NCBI GenBank assembly: GCA_963770915.1
Contig: CAVYRG010000001.1
Span: forward strand, 3,348,001-3,412,000
Length of the DNA: 64,000 nucleotides
From: PALSA-270 sp963770915
GTDB taxonomy: Bacteria > Acidobacteriota > Terriglobia > Terriglobales > Acidobacteriaceae
Direction of reading: 5' to 3'
Shown here: positions 1 through 8,935 of the stretch, in pieces
Layout: each line of letters opens with the position of its first letter
Position numbering within the stretch: position 1 is the stretch's first letter
Program-made: the position numbers and the translations under genes
Notes under the pieces: model-generated
The model's database searches: none
What the model was told of the DNA's origin: nothing
The model's input: the letters and a program-made list of their open reading frames with translations, nothing else

Positions 1-181
1 GGAAAAGATCACTCTTGTTGGTCTTGAGCTTCTGGCGATAAATGAAGGAATTGTTCAGCAGGACTAGCCCATCCCCGATCTTTTCCTCCTTCAACCATTT
101 AAGGAATTCTCGCTGCTCCGCAACCGCTGCCACGGCTGCACGAATCTGTCCTGCAATCTCATTTCTTGGCATGAATGCCAT
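1..181 (-). CDS. Hypothetical protein, N-terminal part only
   Basis: A minus-strand reading frame is open from the window edge to an ATG at 181, with a second ATG at 172. It encodes about 60 residues beginning MAFMPRNEIAGQIR and containing a helical stretch (AAVAAVAEQREFLKWLKEE). I do not recognise the family. The second ATG is preceded by AGGATGG at good spacing, so either start is possible. It is the last visible member of the minus-strand series that starts near 4.3 kb, although 294 bases without a convincing gene separate it from the HNH gene. The C-terminus lies outside the window. Confidence 0.5.
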   Translation of the reverse strand, partial: MAFMPRNEIAGQIRAAVAAVAEQREFLKWLKEEKIGDGLVLLNNSFIYRQKLKTNKSDLF

Positions 182-475
182 CCTACTAACGAGCCGCAAT
201 TAGCTGGAGAAGTGCCGCTGTCGGTAAGCCGCGCTAAACCAAGGGGAAGAAAGCTTTATATATCACAGAGATCTTCGCACTTCTACAAATTCTCCGATTG
301 CGAGAACCAGCGCGGATAGCATGGGCATGCTCTTACCCGGCAATGACCAGCCGTGCCAAGAGCTGGGAGCGGATGCACACAAGTCTTCTCGTCCGCCTAG
401 GGCGGCACATTGCCACAATCGGCAAGGGGGGATCCATGCGCTGATTGGGAGAATGCGACCGAATCGAGCCGTAAC

Positions 476-842
476 TCACTCCATTCGAGTTGATCCCTTC
501 TCGTCGTTGCACCACCAATGTACTGCTTGGATATTTTCTGGGATGGTCGTCTCTCCATGCTCCTCCCATGCCTTTGCACCGTTTGTGGTCGGGACAATAT
601 CGCTATAGTCCGTGAACTTCTCTTCGCAGATTGGGCAGATTCCTTTTTGCTCGGTGATCTTCCGATTGAGCAGTCTTCCGCATCTCTCCCCGAGACCTGA
701 GTTCTCGATATCCCCTTGGGTGATGTGGATCCTCGATGCGCTGAACCCCAAGTCGAATCAACTTGGGTTTAGGCACGAGTTCCCGGCCACAGCAGGAAAC
801 GGACTTGTGGATCGGACAGACTTCGTTGGCACGGAGCCTCAT
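476..842 (-). pseudogene. HNH endonuclease gene with about three frameshifts
   Basis: Three overlapping frames together read as one HNH nuclease of about 122 residues. The start at 842 follows an AGAGGAGA ribosome site and gives MRLRANEVCPIHKSVSCCGR, then KPKLIRLGVQRIEDPHHPRGYREL. A shift near 670-690 leads to LLNRKITEQKGICPICEEKF, the zinc-knuckle CxxC of HNH proteins. The HNH core (PDH, GMGGAWRDDHP) is then in a different frame from the final ENIQAVHWWCNDEKGSTR. The core shift fits loss of one C from a C run (GTCCC before GACCAC), restored by an extra A after CATCCC. The frame as it stands lacks the catalytic histidine region, so the gene is inactive unless the indels are sequencing errors. 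Confidence 0.75.
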
Positions 843-977
843 GGCAGTTCTCCTCTGATTTCAGAAATGGGTATGCCGAAGGAAGGGCGAAAAGATGGAC
901 TCGATCTAGCAAGGCAAAGTAGGCTGGCTGATGGGCACTTAGAATTGCGCCTGGATATCGGAAATGCCACTTTGGAT

Positions 978-1250
978 CTAAACAGGCTTGGGTCTTGCAG
1001 GAAGGAGCTTTAAGAGGATCGTGCGGATCGCTTCTGGTTGATGTTCGCCTGCATTTCCGGCCAACATGTACCTGCGTTCGAATCCTTGCGGGCCTTCAAT
1101 CTTCATCTCCCAGTCATCGTTGTCCCGGGAGCCAAGAATCGAGATACGCCAATCCCCAGGCTCGTCATGAAGCACGTGCTCGATGGATGCGACAATTTCA
1201 GACTGGTTGGCAACGTGCCCCGTGTTGTGCAATTCAACGACGACTGCCAT
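978..1250 (-). CDS. Hypothetical protein downstream of DNA polymerase IV
   Basis: A 90-residue product from an ATG at 1250 (MAVVVELHNTGHVANQSEIV), ending at 978. It is hydrophilic, with paired aspartate and glycine turns in the middle (ILGSRDNDDWEMKIEGP). There is no membrane segment or known catalytic motif, and I do not recognise the family. The same frame is open upstream into the end of the polymerase gene, so translation could run through from dinB. The ATG is chosen because homology to Pol IV stops near 1323. It sits between dinB and the HNH gene on the same strand and probably in the same transcript. Confidence 0.5.
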   Translation of the reverse strand: MAVVVELHNTGHVANQSEIVASIEHVLHDEPGDWRISILGSRDNDDWEMKIEGPQGFERRYMLAGNAGEHQPEAIRTILLKLLPARPKPV

Positions 1251-1322
1251 AGCGGTTTCTATTCTACCGACCGCGAAAGCGGCACAGAACAGGTCGCTGG
1301 CTGAGTGGTTCACTCTTGGCAT

Positions 1323-2387
1323 TTCGAACAGGTCCGGTTGGGCTTCGCGGTCTTCCGGCGATTGGAAATTGCTCAAACCCACACCCACTAGCCGATAGCG
1401 TTGCTGTGGGCCGAGGTCTACTTTTTCGCGCAATTTCAGCGCAATATCGGTCAGATCTTCGCACGACGCTGGTTGCGAAGGCAGGCGTCTGGCTCCGGGT
1501 GAGAATCTTGAACTCCTTGGTCTTCAGTTTGAGGACCACAGTGCGTGCAATTCGTGGTTCTTTGCGCGAGGCTTCCCAGAGCTTCTCTGCCAGACGGCGG
1601 ATCATGGGTTCGGTTTCTGCCAGTAAAACATCGCTCTCAAAGGTGTCTTCAACCGAGATGGATTGCGTGGGCCGGTTGGGAACCACTGGACTCTCATCAA
1701 TGCCGCGGGCGAGTTCGTACAGCCGCGCGCCATAGCGCCCAAACTCATTTTCAAGTTTGGAGAGTTCCAGTGCCCGCAGCTCGCTGACAGTCTTAATCCC
1801 AAGTTTGGCCAGCTTCTCTTCCGTGACTTTCCCGACTCCAGGTATCCGTCCCACCGGCAGGGCAACAGGAATGCCTCTACTTCCTCTGGCTGGATCACGA
1901 ACAGTCCGTCCGGCTTCCGCCAGTCTGATGCAAGCTTGGCTAAGAATTTATTCGGTGCCACTCCGGCAGAGGCAGTCAGATTCAATTCCTGCCGAATCTG
2001 TTCGCGGATGGTTTTCGCTACAAGCGTCGCAGTCGGCAACCCGGTCTTGTTTTCCGTGACATCGAGGTACGCTTCGTCGAGCGATAACGGTTCGATCAGA
2101 TCGGTATGGCGTTTGAAAATCTCGCGCACCTCTTTGGAAACTGCTCGATAGCGGGTGAAATCCGGTGGCACAAAGATGCCTTCCGGGCATAAGCGTTCCG
2201 CCCGTACTGCCGGCATGGCCGAGTGCACGCCGAATTTTCTGGCCTCATAGGAAGCCGCACAGACAACAGACCGTTTCCCCTTCCAGGCAACGATGACGGG
2301 CTTTCCACGCAATTGGGGATCATCGCGCTGCTCCACAGAAGCGTAGAAGGCATCCATGTCGACGTGAATGATCTTTCGTCCGGCCAT
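1323..2387 (-). pseudogene. dinB: DNA polymerase IV (Y family), frameshifted
   Basis: The product is a translesion DNA polymerase. The N-terminal frame starts at 2387 with MAGRKIIHVDMDAFYASVEQ, the Y-family palm motif carrying the first catalytic aspartate. It continues through the finger segment (AASYEARKFGVHSAMP) and the catalytic LSLDEAYLDVT. A shift near 1860 moves the fold to a second frame at VGRIPGVGKVTEEKLAKLG, the helix-hairpin-helix thumb region, and fits a C4 run shortened to C3. A second shift near 1480 moves it to a third frame with the little-finger end LGPQQRYRLVGVGLSNF and a terminal PDLFE. The total of about 355 residues matches the family. No stop follows PDLFE in this frame, so the true 3' end is uncertain. 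The gene is broken as written, though both shifts could be sequencing errors. Confidence 0.85.
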
Positions 2388-2435
2388 CGGAGACCAATCC
2401 TATTCTCCCTCTAACCGCGATTGGTGCGCGGCCAG

Positions 2436-2999
2436 TCAATTCGCCAGCGTCCGCCCTTGATTGGCACCCAGAACAATCGCTTGGGATGCGGTGCCACGGG
2501 CATGGTGATAAAGCGCAGCCGCTCGTTCGTAGAACCCTCGCGTATGCCAGGAATCGGCAAACTTGAAATGCTGAAAGTCGAGATGGTGGCAGTATTCGTG
2601 GCAAAGCGTGCTGAAAAATGTCCCGAAAGAAGTAATCTCCTTCTTCACCGCGGTACGCATCCACACCCGGATGGCCATGGTGGAAGGATCGTAGTCGCCG
2701 AAAAGTTCACTGGACCAGTTCTCGCGAATGCGCAGAGGCCGTGAGGCCAGGACACGAATCCCGCACGGAGGCACCCGATAGAACCGCGATAGAGATTGAA
2801 GGAATCGCTCACAGGCGGCTCGAACTTCCGGTCCCTTGCCGATCTTCATTCCAGCCTCGATGGATTCCGCTAGAGTCAGCAACTCCGCAGGTGGCGGCAA
2901 AGCAAGCGCAATGGTCCGGTCGCTCTCATTGAAATTGAGCGAGTTTTCCTTTCCGTGGCGGCGAGTCAGTGAGCATGGTATGGAGATTGGATTATCCAA
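2436..2999 (-). CDS. HExxH putative zinc metallopeptidase-like protein
   Basis: A 187-residue protein whose second half contains FSTLCHEYCHHLDFQHF, an HExxH zinc motif (HEYCH), followed by SWHTRGFYERAAALYHHA, where another histidine or glutamate could be the third ligand. This is the pattern of gluzincin or SprT-like metalloproteins. The substrate is unknown. The annotated start is TTG at 2999, overlapping the end of the upstream nuclease gene (stop at 2992) by 8 bases. The first 30 residues look unconserved, so the true start may be internal. Its place between the nuclease and dinB suggests a role in DNA damage handling, perhaps processing of protein adducts; that is inference. Confidence 0.65.
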   Translation of the reverse strand: MDNPISIPCSLTRRHGKENSLNFNESDRTIALALPPPAELLTLAESIEAGMKIGKGPEVRAACERFLQSLSRFYRVPPCGIRVLASRPLRIRENWSSELFGDYDPSTMAIRVWMRTAVKKEITSFGTFFSTLCHEYCHHLDFQHFKFADSWHTRGFYERAAALYHHARGTASQAIVLGANQGRTLAN

Positions 3000-3832
3000 A
3001 AGCAGCCAGGTCTCCAGTGATTCCGTATTTTACGGACAGAAACTGGCGCAGTGCCGATGGCAGGCAAGCCGCCAGTTCCTGCCAGGTGAGCACCTTGCAT
3101 CGGGTGCGAAGGGTTGTGGATCGTATGCACCGCATCACCCTGATACCACTGTTCGAGCAAGTCCTGCCGGCGGGCATCGAGCAACACACAGAAGCTTAGA
3201 TCGAGAGCGTAAGCCGCGAGGACGTTCCTCAAGAGTTGATATGAGACGTAACGCTTGCCCTGCTTTGGCAATTTCCGGCATTCGAAGACTTCTTTCAGGT
3301 CCCGGTACTGCTGCACGATTCTTGCGTCCTGGACCTGAAAGTCACCTTCGGTCAGTTTCGCCTCGAAGAGCACGTCCCCGAGCTTCATGTCCACTTCGGT
3401 CCTCTCTACAGAGCCGGTGACCAGCGGTACGCGCGGCATAAACCCGAACTGCGGAATCTCTTCCGGCTCTGTTCCCAACAGCAGGCTGACCTCCCGCCGT
3501 TTTGTCACTCCTGGATAGCAGAAGATGTTCATCAGCAAGGCATCCGAACTCATGGAGGAATCCAACTCCCGCCAAACCCATTCGCTCTTTGGGAGCGATT
3601 GATTTCCATGGCTGTGGACTTTCTGCAAGCGGCGGCGCCATTCCGGTCGTTTGAGAATTGCCCGATAGCTTGCGTCAATGAAATTTCCATGATGTCGACG
3701 GTCATCGCTGGATTGATAAACGACAACCGCTTGCTGGCCCGAGCTGAGGGCATGAGGCAATTGCGACTCGGCAGCATACGATGCGTTGCGCGCGCACAGC
3801 TCATACCGCAGGCCAGCTGCAAAGCCCTTCAT
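2992..3832 (-). pseudogene. PGN_0703-like putative restriction endonuclease, frameshifted
   Basis: From an ATG at 3832 (MKGFAAGLRYELCARNASYA) the frame gives a protein of about 280 residues, including SSDALLMNIFCYPGV and QFGFMPRVPLVTG. The segment RTEVDMKLGDVLFEAKLTE has the D-x(n)-ExK layout of a PD-(D/E)xK nuclease core. This matches my memory of the PGN_0703-type putative restriction endonuclease family. Near 3110 the original frame turns into unrelated sequence, while a neighbouring frame supplies the natural end RCKVLTWQELAACLPSALRQ and a stop at 2992. One indel is therefore needed to join the parts. The 421-residue frame from 4231 to 2966 is an artefact joining this gene with the preceding one. 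Confidence 0.65.
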
Positions 3833-3873
3833 CCTTGGTTCACCGCGAATTGTCCCGATTAGGTTCCTGTCTC

Positions 3874-4307
3874 TCACCGTCTCTGTAATCTCTCCTGAAT
3901 CATCTCTGCCAACCGAATGCTGTCGGCAATCTTTGCCGTCACTGACGGAGAGGGCCGGATCTCCTCCCGATTCAGCCGGACTGCAGCGATAAAGGAAGCC
4001 GCAACCAAGACTGCGGTATTCGGCTTCTTCTCGCCGCTCTCGTTCCGCAGAGCTTTCCACCTTCCGCCTTTCCGGACAGGTATTGCTCGGCGATGGCGAT
4101 CCTTTGAAGATGTCAGACGGCCGGTAGCGAAAAGCACTCCAGCAACAGGAACAAGTCACGATGAGGTGATCTTTAGGAGCTGGGTCCGCTTGCTCTGGAT
4201 GCGACGTGTTCGGTTTGCGGATCGATGGCACGGCAGTTGATGGTGCAGCCGCACTTCTGGCACTTCACAACCCAGGCTTGGGGAAGTGCGCTGGAGAACC
4301 CAATCAT
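3874..4307 (-). pseudogene. Zinc-ribbon protein, frameshifted
   Basis: Three frames combine into one protein of about 140 residues. From an ATG at 4307 the first frame gives WVVKCQKCGCTINCRAIDP, a CxxC zinc-ribbon half. After a shift near 4195 the second gives LIVTCSCCWSAFRYRPSDIF, then NTCPERR. After a shift near 4050 the third gives the helical end VLVAASFIAAVRLNREEIR and a stop at 3874. Cysteine pairs in two clusters suggest DNA or protein binding through zinc. It is the first gene of the minus-strand cassette, 41 bases ahead of the nuclease, with the promoter presumably in the divergent region 4308-4366 shared with the SRAP gene. The specific function is unknown. Confidence 0.55.
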
Positions 4308-4366
4308 GGCGACAGTATAGGCGAATAAAAGGAGAATATGCTATCCTTTGTTAAACTGAGACTCCG

Positions 4367-5068
4367 ATGTGTGGACGATACCGGCTGACGGCGAAAGAGC
4401 GCTACCTGCGCGATCATTTTGGCCTGGATGTCGGAGTCCAATGGTCTCCCCGTTGGAACATTGCGCCCACCCAAATGATCCCGACCATCCGGCAACACCC
4501 CAAAGAACCGATACGTATTTTCAGCCTCATGCGCTGGGGGCTGATTCCCTATTGGGCAAAAGACCCGGCGATCGGGCTTAAGACCATTAACGCGATGTCG
4601 GAGACCGCTGCTGTAAAGCCTGCATTCCGCGATGCCTTCAAATACCGGCGTTGCCTGGTTCCGGCAGACGGATTTTACGAGTGGGCGAAAATCGGACCGA
4701 AGCAAAAGCAGCCCTACAACTTTGGCACGCTGGATGGCTCAGTCTTTGCCTTTGCGGGACTATGGGACCGTTGGCGCCAGCCGGACAACACTTTTATTGA
4801 AAGCTGCGCGATCCTGACCACACCGCCGAATTCACTGGTGGCGGAAGTACACGACCGGATGCCGGCCATGCTCAAAGAAGAAGACTATGATCGCTGGCTC
4901 GATCCCGGAATCACGGATCCCGAGCGAGTTGCCGATTGCCTCAGGCCATTTGATCCGAGACTGATGAAGAAATACCCGGTGAGTAATCGAGTAAATCGCC
5001 CCGAGAACGACGACCAGGAATGTGCACAAGAAGTCCCGATTACCGCCACTGCGCCAACCCTGTTTTGA
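4367..5068 (+). CDS. SOS response-associated peptidase, SRAP family (YedK/HMCES-like)
   Basis: A 233-residue protein of the SRAP family, which forms a covalent thiazolidine link with abasic sites in single-stranded DNA. The family hallmarks are visible: catalytic Cys2 right after the initiator Met (MCGRYRLT), the WNIAPTQ segment with the conserved Asn, RWGLIPYWAKD, NAMSETAA, RRCLVPADGFYEW with the active-site Glu, and the C-terminal VHDRMPAML with the conserved His. Length is normal and the frame is intact. It is divergent from the polymerase IV/nuclease cassette, and SRAP genes are commonly SOS-linked, so a shared damage response is plausible. No clear LexA box is evident by eye in 4308-4366. 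Confidence 0.93.
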   Translation: MCGRYRLTAKERYLRDHFGLDVGVQWSPRWNIAPTQMIPTIRQHPKEPIRIFSLMRWGLIPYWAKDPAIGLKTINAMSETAAVKPAFRDAFKYRRCLVPADGFYEWAKIGPKQKQPYNFGTLDGSVFAFAGLWDRWRQPDNTFIESCAILTTPPNSLVAEVHDRMPAMLKEEDYDRWLDPGITDPERVADCLRPFDPRLMKKYPVSNRVNRPENDDQECAQEVPITATAPTLF

Positions 5069-5082
5069 AGCCTGCCTCTTCC

Positions 5083-5098
5083 GTCGGCGTTTGCCGAC
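5083..5098 (+). terminator. Short hairpin after the SRAP gene
   Basis: GTCGGC (5083-5088), loop GTTT and GCCGAC (5093-5098) form a perfect 6-bp stem 15 bases after the SRAP stop. No T run follows (AGCAAAATC), so it is at best a weak or factor-dependent terminator. Confidence 0.35.
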
Positions 5099-5245
5099 AG
5101 CAAAATCGTGATTGGTGACAATTATCGGAGAATTGCGGGGATGGTCTAGATTGGGTATCTCCTCCTGCCACGGCCTTCGCTGATAGAATGCCAACCCGAG
5201 GAGAAGCGGAGAGAGAGGCGCGGTGGGGAGGGGAGAGCCAATACC

Positions 5246-5491
5246 ATGCTGAATTTGGCCACAGCAGTCCAGCAATTGAAGCAGGAGAGAGCGCGGACGC
5301 AAAAAGAAGTCGAGAAATTAGACGCGGCCATCAGAGTCTTGAGCGGCCTTACCGGCACCAAGCGAGGTTTGGGACGTGGTCGGGCAGGCATCGGGAAGCG
5401 GAGGACCATGTCCGCCGCTGCGCGAAAGCGCATCGCTGCCGCCCAAAGGGCGCGTTGGGCAAAATGGAAGGCCAGGCATCCGAAAAAATAG
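5246..5491 (+). CDS. Small basic coiled-coil protein with MSAAARKRI motif
   Basis: An 81-residue protein. Residues 1-35 form a charged amphipathic helix (LKQERARTQKEVEKLDAAIRVL). A Gly/Arg-rich linker follows, then a strongly basic tail with MSAAARKRIAAAQRARWAKW. That tail resembles small acidobacterial DNA-binding-like proteins with repeated Ala/Arg/Trp. A paralogue lies at 17440-17688 on the other strand with the same order of coiled coil, linker and MSAAARKRI block. Function unknown; nucleic-acid binding is inferred from charge only. GGAGGGGAGAG upstream (about 5226-5236) could serve as the ribosome site. Confidence 0.65.
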   Translation: MLNLATAVQQLKQERARTQKEVEKLDAAIRVLSGLTGTKRGLGRGRAGIGKRRTMSAAARKRIAAAQRARWAKWKARHPKK

Positions 5492-5598
5492 CAAACTTGA
5501 CCGCATAACCCGACCCGCCTACCATCTGCCAGAGATGGGCAGAGTGCGGTTCGTTCGATAGAACATTTTTCACCTACCCATCATTGTTGAGAGCTCCC

Positions 5599-7602
5599 AT
5601 GCGTGGTCTTCCCCTGGAGCCGGCCGAGCGTGTTCGCCGTGCCCTGTTTCCCGTTCAGGGCAATCAGTTCGGCTGGCGCGTCGCTTCAGTCACAGTAAGC
5701 CTGCTTTCGGTCGTCCTCATTGCGCTGACTCTGGGATACCGGTTCCGCAGCGCCGAAATCCCCCCAGTCCTTCTCCTGGCCCTGCTTCTCACGTTCGCGA
5801 CGGTCGTAGTGCTCCTCTCCAAGTTCTTGTTCTGGGCGCAGAGAGAAGAGGGCGAGTTCCAGGGTGCGTACAAAACAAGCGAACACGAGTTCCAATCAGT
5901 CTTTGAGAATGCCCTTGACACCATCTTGATCCTGGACGATCAGGGAATCTGTCGCGAAGCGAATCCCGCGGCGGAACAACTCTTTGGAATACGACGGCGG
6001 GAATTGATTGGCGAATCCTTGGATCGCTTTTCGACTGACTCCACACAGTTCCACAAGCTTTGGGAACTTCTCCTCGTACAGAAATTCCATCAGGGCGACG
6101 CAGAGTTCGAGAAGAACGACCGCTCTCCGGTCTTCGTCGAGTTCACCGCCAAAGCCGATTGCCTTCCCAGTCAGCACGTCATGATTCTTCGCGACGTCAC
6201 CGAGCGCCGTCGCGCACAGCTGTCGCTTCTCGAAAGCGAAGAACGCTTCCAGCAGATGGCCCGGAACATCCAGGAGATCTTCTGGATGATTGACGCCAAA
6301 ACCAAGAAAGCGCTCTTCGTGAACCCTGCCTACGAGACCATCACCGGCCGCTCCTGCCAATCTCTCCATGACGACCCAACTTCGTACGAAGACCTGATCC
6401 ATCCTGAAGATCGTGTTCACGTGCTCGCCAAACTCGACGAAGCCACTCGGACCGGCAATTTCAATGAGAAGTTCCGAATTCTGTGTGCCCAAGGAGCAAT
6501 CCGTTGGGTATGGGTGAGAGGCTTTCCCGTGCGGGATGCCGCCGGCAAGATTCTTCGTCTGGTTGGCACCGCTCTAGAAATCACAGCGCAGAAGGAAGCG
6601 GAAGAACAGGTTGCCTGCAATCTCGCACTCGCGAAATCAGCCTGGGCCGAAGCCGAAGCGTTGCGCAAAGCGACGCTCTCGCTGACTCAAGACCTCCGCA
6701 TGAATTTCGTGATGGATGCACTGCTCAAATCGCTTGAGGACCTGGTGCCGTACACCTGCGCACGGGTTTTGATCCCTGAGGGCGGTCCACATGTGCTTGC
6801 TCTAGGGGAAAGAAATTGTCCGGAACCCGAAAAGAAATCCTCAAAATTTCCGCTCGCATTCAAGGCCGATGAATCCTCGTTCTTCCATCGCATCCTCACC
6901 GAGCAGAAGAGCATCCTGATCGCAGACACCAACACGGAAGAGAAGTGGCATACCTTCAAGGGACACAAGCAGCTTCGCTCGTGGCTTTCAGTCCCTCTGG
7001 TCGCAGCGGGTGAGTATCTGGGATGTCTCTCCGTCGGCCATACTCAGCCCAATCTTTACACCCAGGAACACCTTCGTCGCGCGGAGTTGCTGGCGATTCC
7101 CGCCGCCGCCGCCATCCAAAACGCCAAGCTCTATGAAACGGCGCGAATCTACGGGGAGGCACTCGAGTCGCGACTCAACAGTCTCAAGAAGGCCGAAACA
7201 GCCTTAGCCCAATCGGAAGACAGCCGCAGATCGACGGAGGACAAGTTTCAGAAAGTATTTCGTTCGAGTCCAATCCCTTTTTCAATCACGACCTTCAAGG
7301 AAGGTCGGTTCGTAGACGTGAATGCCGCCTTCGAGCGCAGATATGGCTACACCCGCGCCGAGGTGCTCGGCCATACCGTCCATGAATTGAGAATGTGGGA
7401 AGATCCCGCAGACCGTGACTTGATGCTTGCCCAACTCAGCAAAGGTGGCCCCATTCAAAACGTTGTGACACGCCTTCGTATGAAATCCGGAGAGATCAAG
7501 ATCACTGCCTACTCCGCGGACAAAATTCAGTTCGAAGGCCAATCCTGCATTCTCGCCGTTTCAGAGGATCTGCCCGAGATCGATCCGCACAAGAGCAATT
7601 GA
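5599..7602 (+). CDS. Membrane PAS-PAS-GAF-PAS sensor protein lacking an output domain
   Basis: A signal-sensing protein of 667 residues from the ATG at 5599; an in-frame TTG at 5584 is possible. Numbering from that TTG, two membrane helices lie at about 32-52 and 58-84. A PAS domain spans about 100-210 (ENALDTILILDDQG, then RDVTERRR) and a second PAS/PAC spans about 218-337 (NPAYETITGRS, DLIHPEDR). A GAF domain spans about 365-520 (SWLSVPLVAAGEYLGCLSVGH) and a third PAS about 555-662 (FRSSPIPFSITTF, ERRYGYTRAEVLG). No histidine-kinase, GGDEF or phosphatase domain follows before the stop, although such arrays normally end in one. It may act with a separate partner or be a truncated kinase. The next 350 bases hold no continuation that I can see. 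Confidence 0.85.
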   Translation: MRGLPLEPAERVRRALFPVQGNQFGWRVASVTVSLLSVVLIALTLGYRFRSAEIPPVLLLALLLTFATVVVLLSKFLFWAQREEGEFQGAYKTSEHEFQSVFENALDTILILDDQGICREANPAAEQLFGIRRRELIGESLDRFSTDSTQFHKLWELLLVQKFHQGDAEFEKNDRSPVFVEFTAKADCLPSQHVMILRDVTERRRAQLSLLESEERFQQMARNIQEIFWMIDAKTKKALFVNPAYETITGRSCQSLHDDPTSYEDLIHPEDRVHVLAKLDEATRTGNFNEKFRILCAQGAIRWVWVRGFPVRDAAGKILRLVGTALEITAQKEAEEQVACNLALAKSAWAEAEALRKATLSLTQDLRMNFVMDALLKSLEDLVPYTCARVLIPEGGPHVLALGERNCPEPEKKSSKFPLAFKADESSFFHRILTEQKSILIADTNTEEKWHTFKGHKQLRSWLSVPLVAAGEYLGCLSVGHTQPNLYTQEHLRRAELLAIPAAAAIQNAKLYETARIYGEALESRLNSLKKAETALAQSEDSRRSTEDKFQKVFRSSPIPFSITTFKEGRFVDVNAAFERRYGYTRAEVLGHTVHELRMWEDPADRDLMLAQLSKGGPIQNVVTRLRMKSGEIKITAYSADKIQFEGQSCILAVSEDLPEIDPHKSN

Positions 7603-7954
7603 GCCGAGCCATTGAAGAACGAATAGTCAAGACAGCGTGGGAGGGCCGAAGGGCTGAACCAGGGCCACCTGTACGGGTTTTCGGGCAGTCGAGCTCTGCC
7701 TGACCTTCTCTCACACATTCTAACTTCTCTGTTTTGAATGACTGCCCGGAATTCCGACCGATCAAGCGAAAAATACCGATAAAGAAAAGAACCGCGCGAG
7801 GATGTCTCCCATCTTGGCATCCCGAAGGGATGCTGTGGGGAGATCAAGCACCAGCCGGAGCATCATGCTGATCTTGGAAGCGTGGAGGTAATCCGCGCTT
7901 CTGCCTCGTTGGTTGTGACCTGTGACCGCTCTGGCTGGCTGCCCGGTTCTGTAT
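7603..7954. other. Intergenic region without a convincing gene
   Basis: About 350 bases between the sensor gene and the HTH gene. The only structure seen is the nested hairpin at 7805-7843. Short frames here lack ribosome sites and recognisable products. Confidence 0.5.
7805..7843 (-). repeat. Nested hairpin with UUCG-type loop
   Basis: The inner stem is GCATCCC (7817-7823) and GGGATGC (7827-7833). On the minus strand the loop reads C-TTCG-G, the very stable UUCG tetraloop. An outer stem TCTCCC (7805-7810) pairs with GGGAGA (7838-7843). It resembles a REP-like element or a structured transcript end; I cannot say whether it recurs in the genome. Confidence 0.4.
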
Positions 7955-8935
7955 ATGTCGGGCGTTGTCGAGCACGTTAGAAGCCACGCCACAGTCAACC
8001 CTCGCCTGCTGCCAGCCATTGACCAACTCCTCGTGGCTGGCATCAAACTCGGTCCTCAGAAGAAGCACGACGCCATCAACAAAATCCTCGAATTGGTGCC
8101 GGGGTGGAAGCGCGGCGACTGCTGGCGGCGCATACGGCAGTTGCGACGGACGCCAGCACTGGCAACCCCCTCCACAGAACAAGACTTGAAGAACGCCGAT
8201 AGCAACGGCTCCCTTCATCGGCCATTCTCTCGTCCATGGTTGAAAGACGACGACGAAAGACTCCTAGATTTGGCTGGCTACGAACCGGTCACGAAGATTG
8301 CCGAACGTCTCGGGCGGTCGGTGCGTGCTGTGCGCTTCCGTCTTGGGGCTCTGGGTATGAGCGCTCGGGTCAAAGACGGGTGGTCGCAGCGCGGATTGCG
8401 AAAGTTGCTGCGCGTAAGCCGTGCAAGGCTCCGATACCTGACAGCAAGCGGCATGTTGCGAGTTCGCGATCCGCGTATCACCGGCAGATCCTTGGCCAAG
8501 TTGTGCGACAAGAACAACCTCAATGGAAATAACAACCACAGACCCAAAGCGAGCATTGCCGAGGAGAATGCCTATTCCTGGAAGCGAGCCGCCAAGCTCC
8601 TCGGCATTACGGTGGAGGATGCTCAGAAACTGATCGCCGAAGGGCGACTCAAGCTCGTGGATACGTTTGTCACCGACAGATCGTTCGAGGACTTCTGCCG
8701 AAAGCAAGGCAACGAAATCAATCTGTCTCTGATGGATCCGGCAACCAAGAAATGGCTGATGGATGAGTATGGCATTTCAGAAACCGCCGATGGCAAAGCG
8801 GTCCCGCCCGCACAAAAGCACGCGCTGATCGTTCGAGAGTGCAGATGTGGACGGAAGATAGCCGGTAACGTGTATTTCCGGCATGTCAGGCATTGCGGCC
8901 TTTCCAAAACAGGGACTAAGAGCAGGATCGTGTGA
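7955..8935 (+). CDS. Hypothetical multi-HTH DNA-binding-like protein
   Basis: About 326 residues from the ATG at 7955; a GTG at 7922 is in frame. An N-terminal helical region contains an RIRQLRRTPAL segment. The middle region WLKDDDERLLDLAGYEP, then VTKIAERLGRSVRAVRFRLG, reads as a Myb/SANT- or sigma-like helix-turn-helix. A second HTH-like block is SWKRAAKLLGITVEDAQKLI, and the C-terminus has a CRCGRKIAGN cysteine pair with downstream histidines (FRHVRHCG) that could bind zinc. The overall pattern suggests DNA binding by several small helical modules. No catalytic motif is seen and I cannot name a family. It stands alone on the plus strand. Confidence 0.7.
   Translation: MSGVVEHVRSHATVNPRLLPAIDQLLVAGIKLGPQKKHDAINKILELVPGWKRGDCWRRIRQLRRTPALATPSTEQDLKNADSNGSLHRPFSRPWLKDDDERLLDLAGYEPVTKIAERLGRSVRAVRFRLGALGMSARVKDGWSQRGLRKLLRVSRARLRYLTASGMLRVRDPRITGRSLAKLCDKNNLNGNNNHRPKASIAEENAYSWKRAAKLLGITVEDAQKLIAEGRLKLVDTFVTDRSFEDFCRKQGNEINLSLMDPATKKWLMDEYGISETADGKAVPPAQKHALIVRECRCGRKIAGNVYFRHVRHCGLSKTGTKSRIV

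Noticed and set aside
2966..4231. Single 421-codon minus-strand frame
   Set aside because: It joins parts of two different genes because of frameshifts at both ends. The zinc-ribbon gene ends at 3874 and the nuclease begins near 3832.
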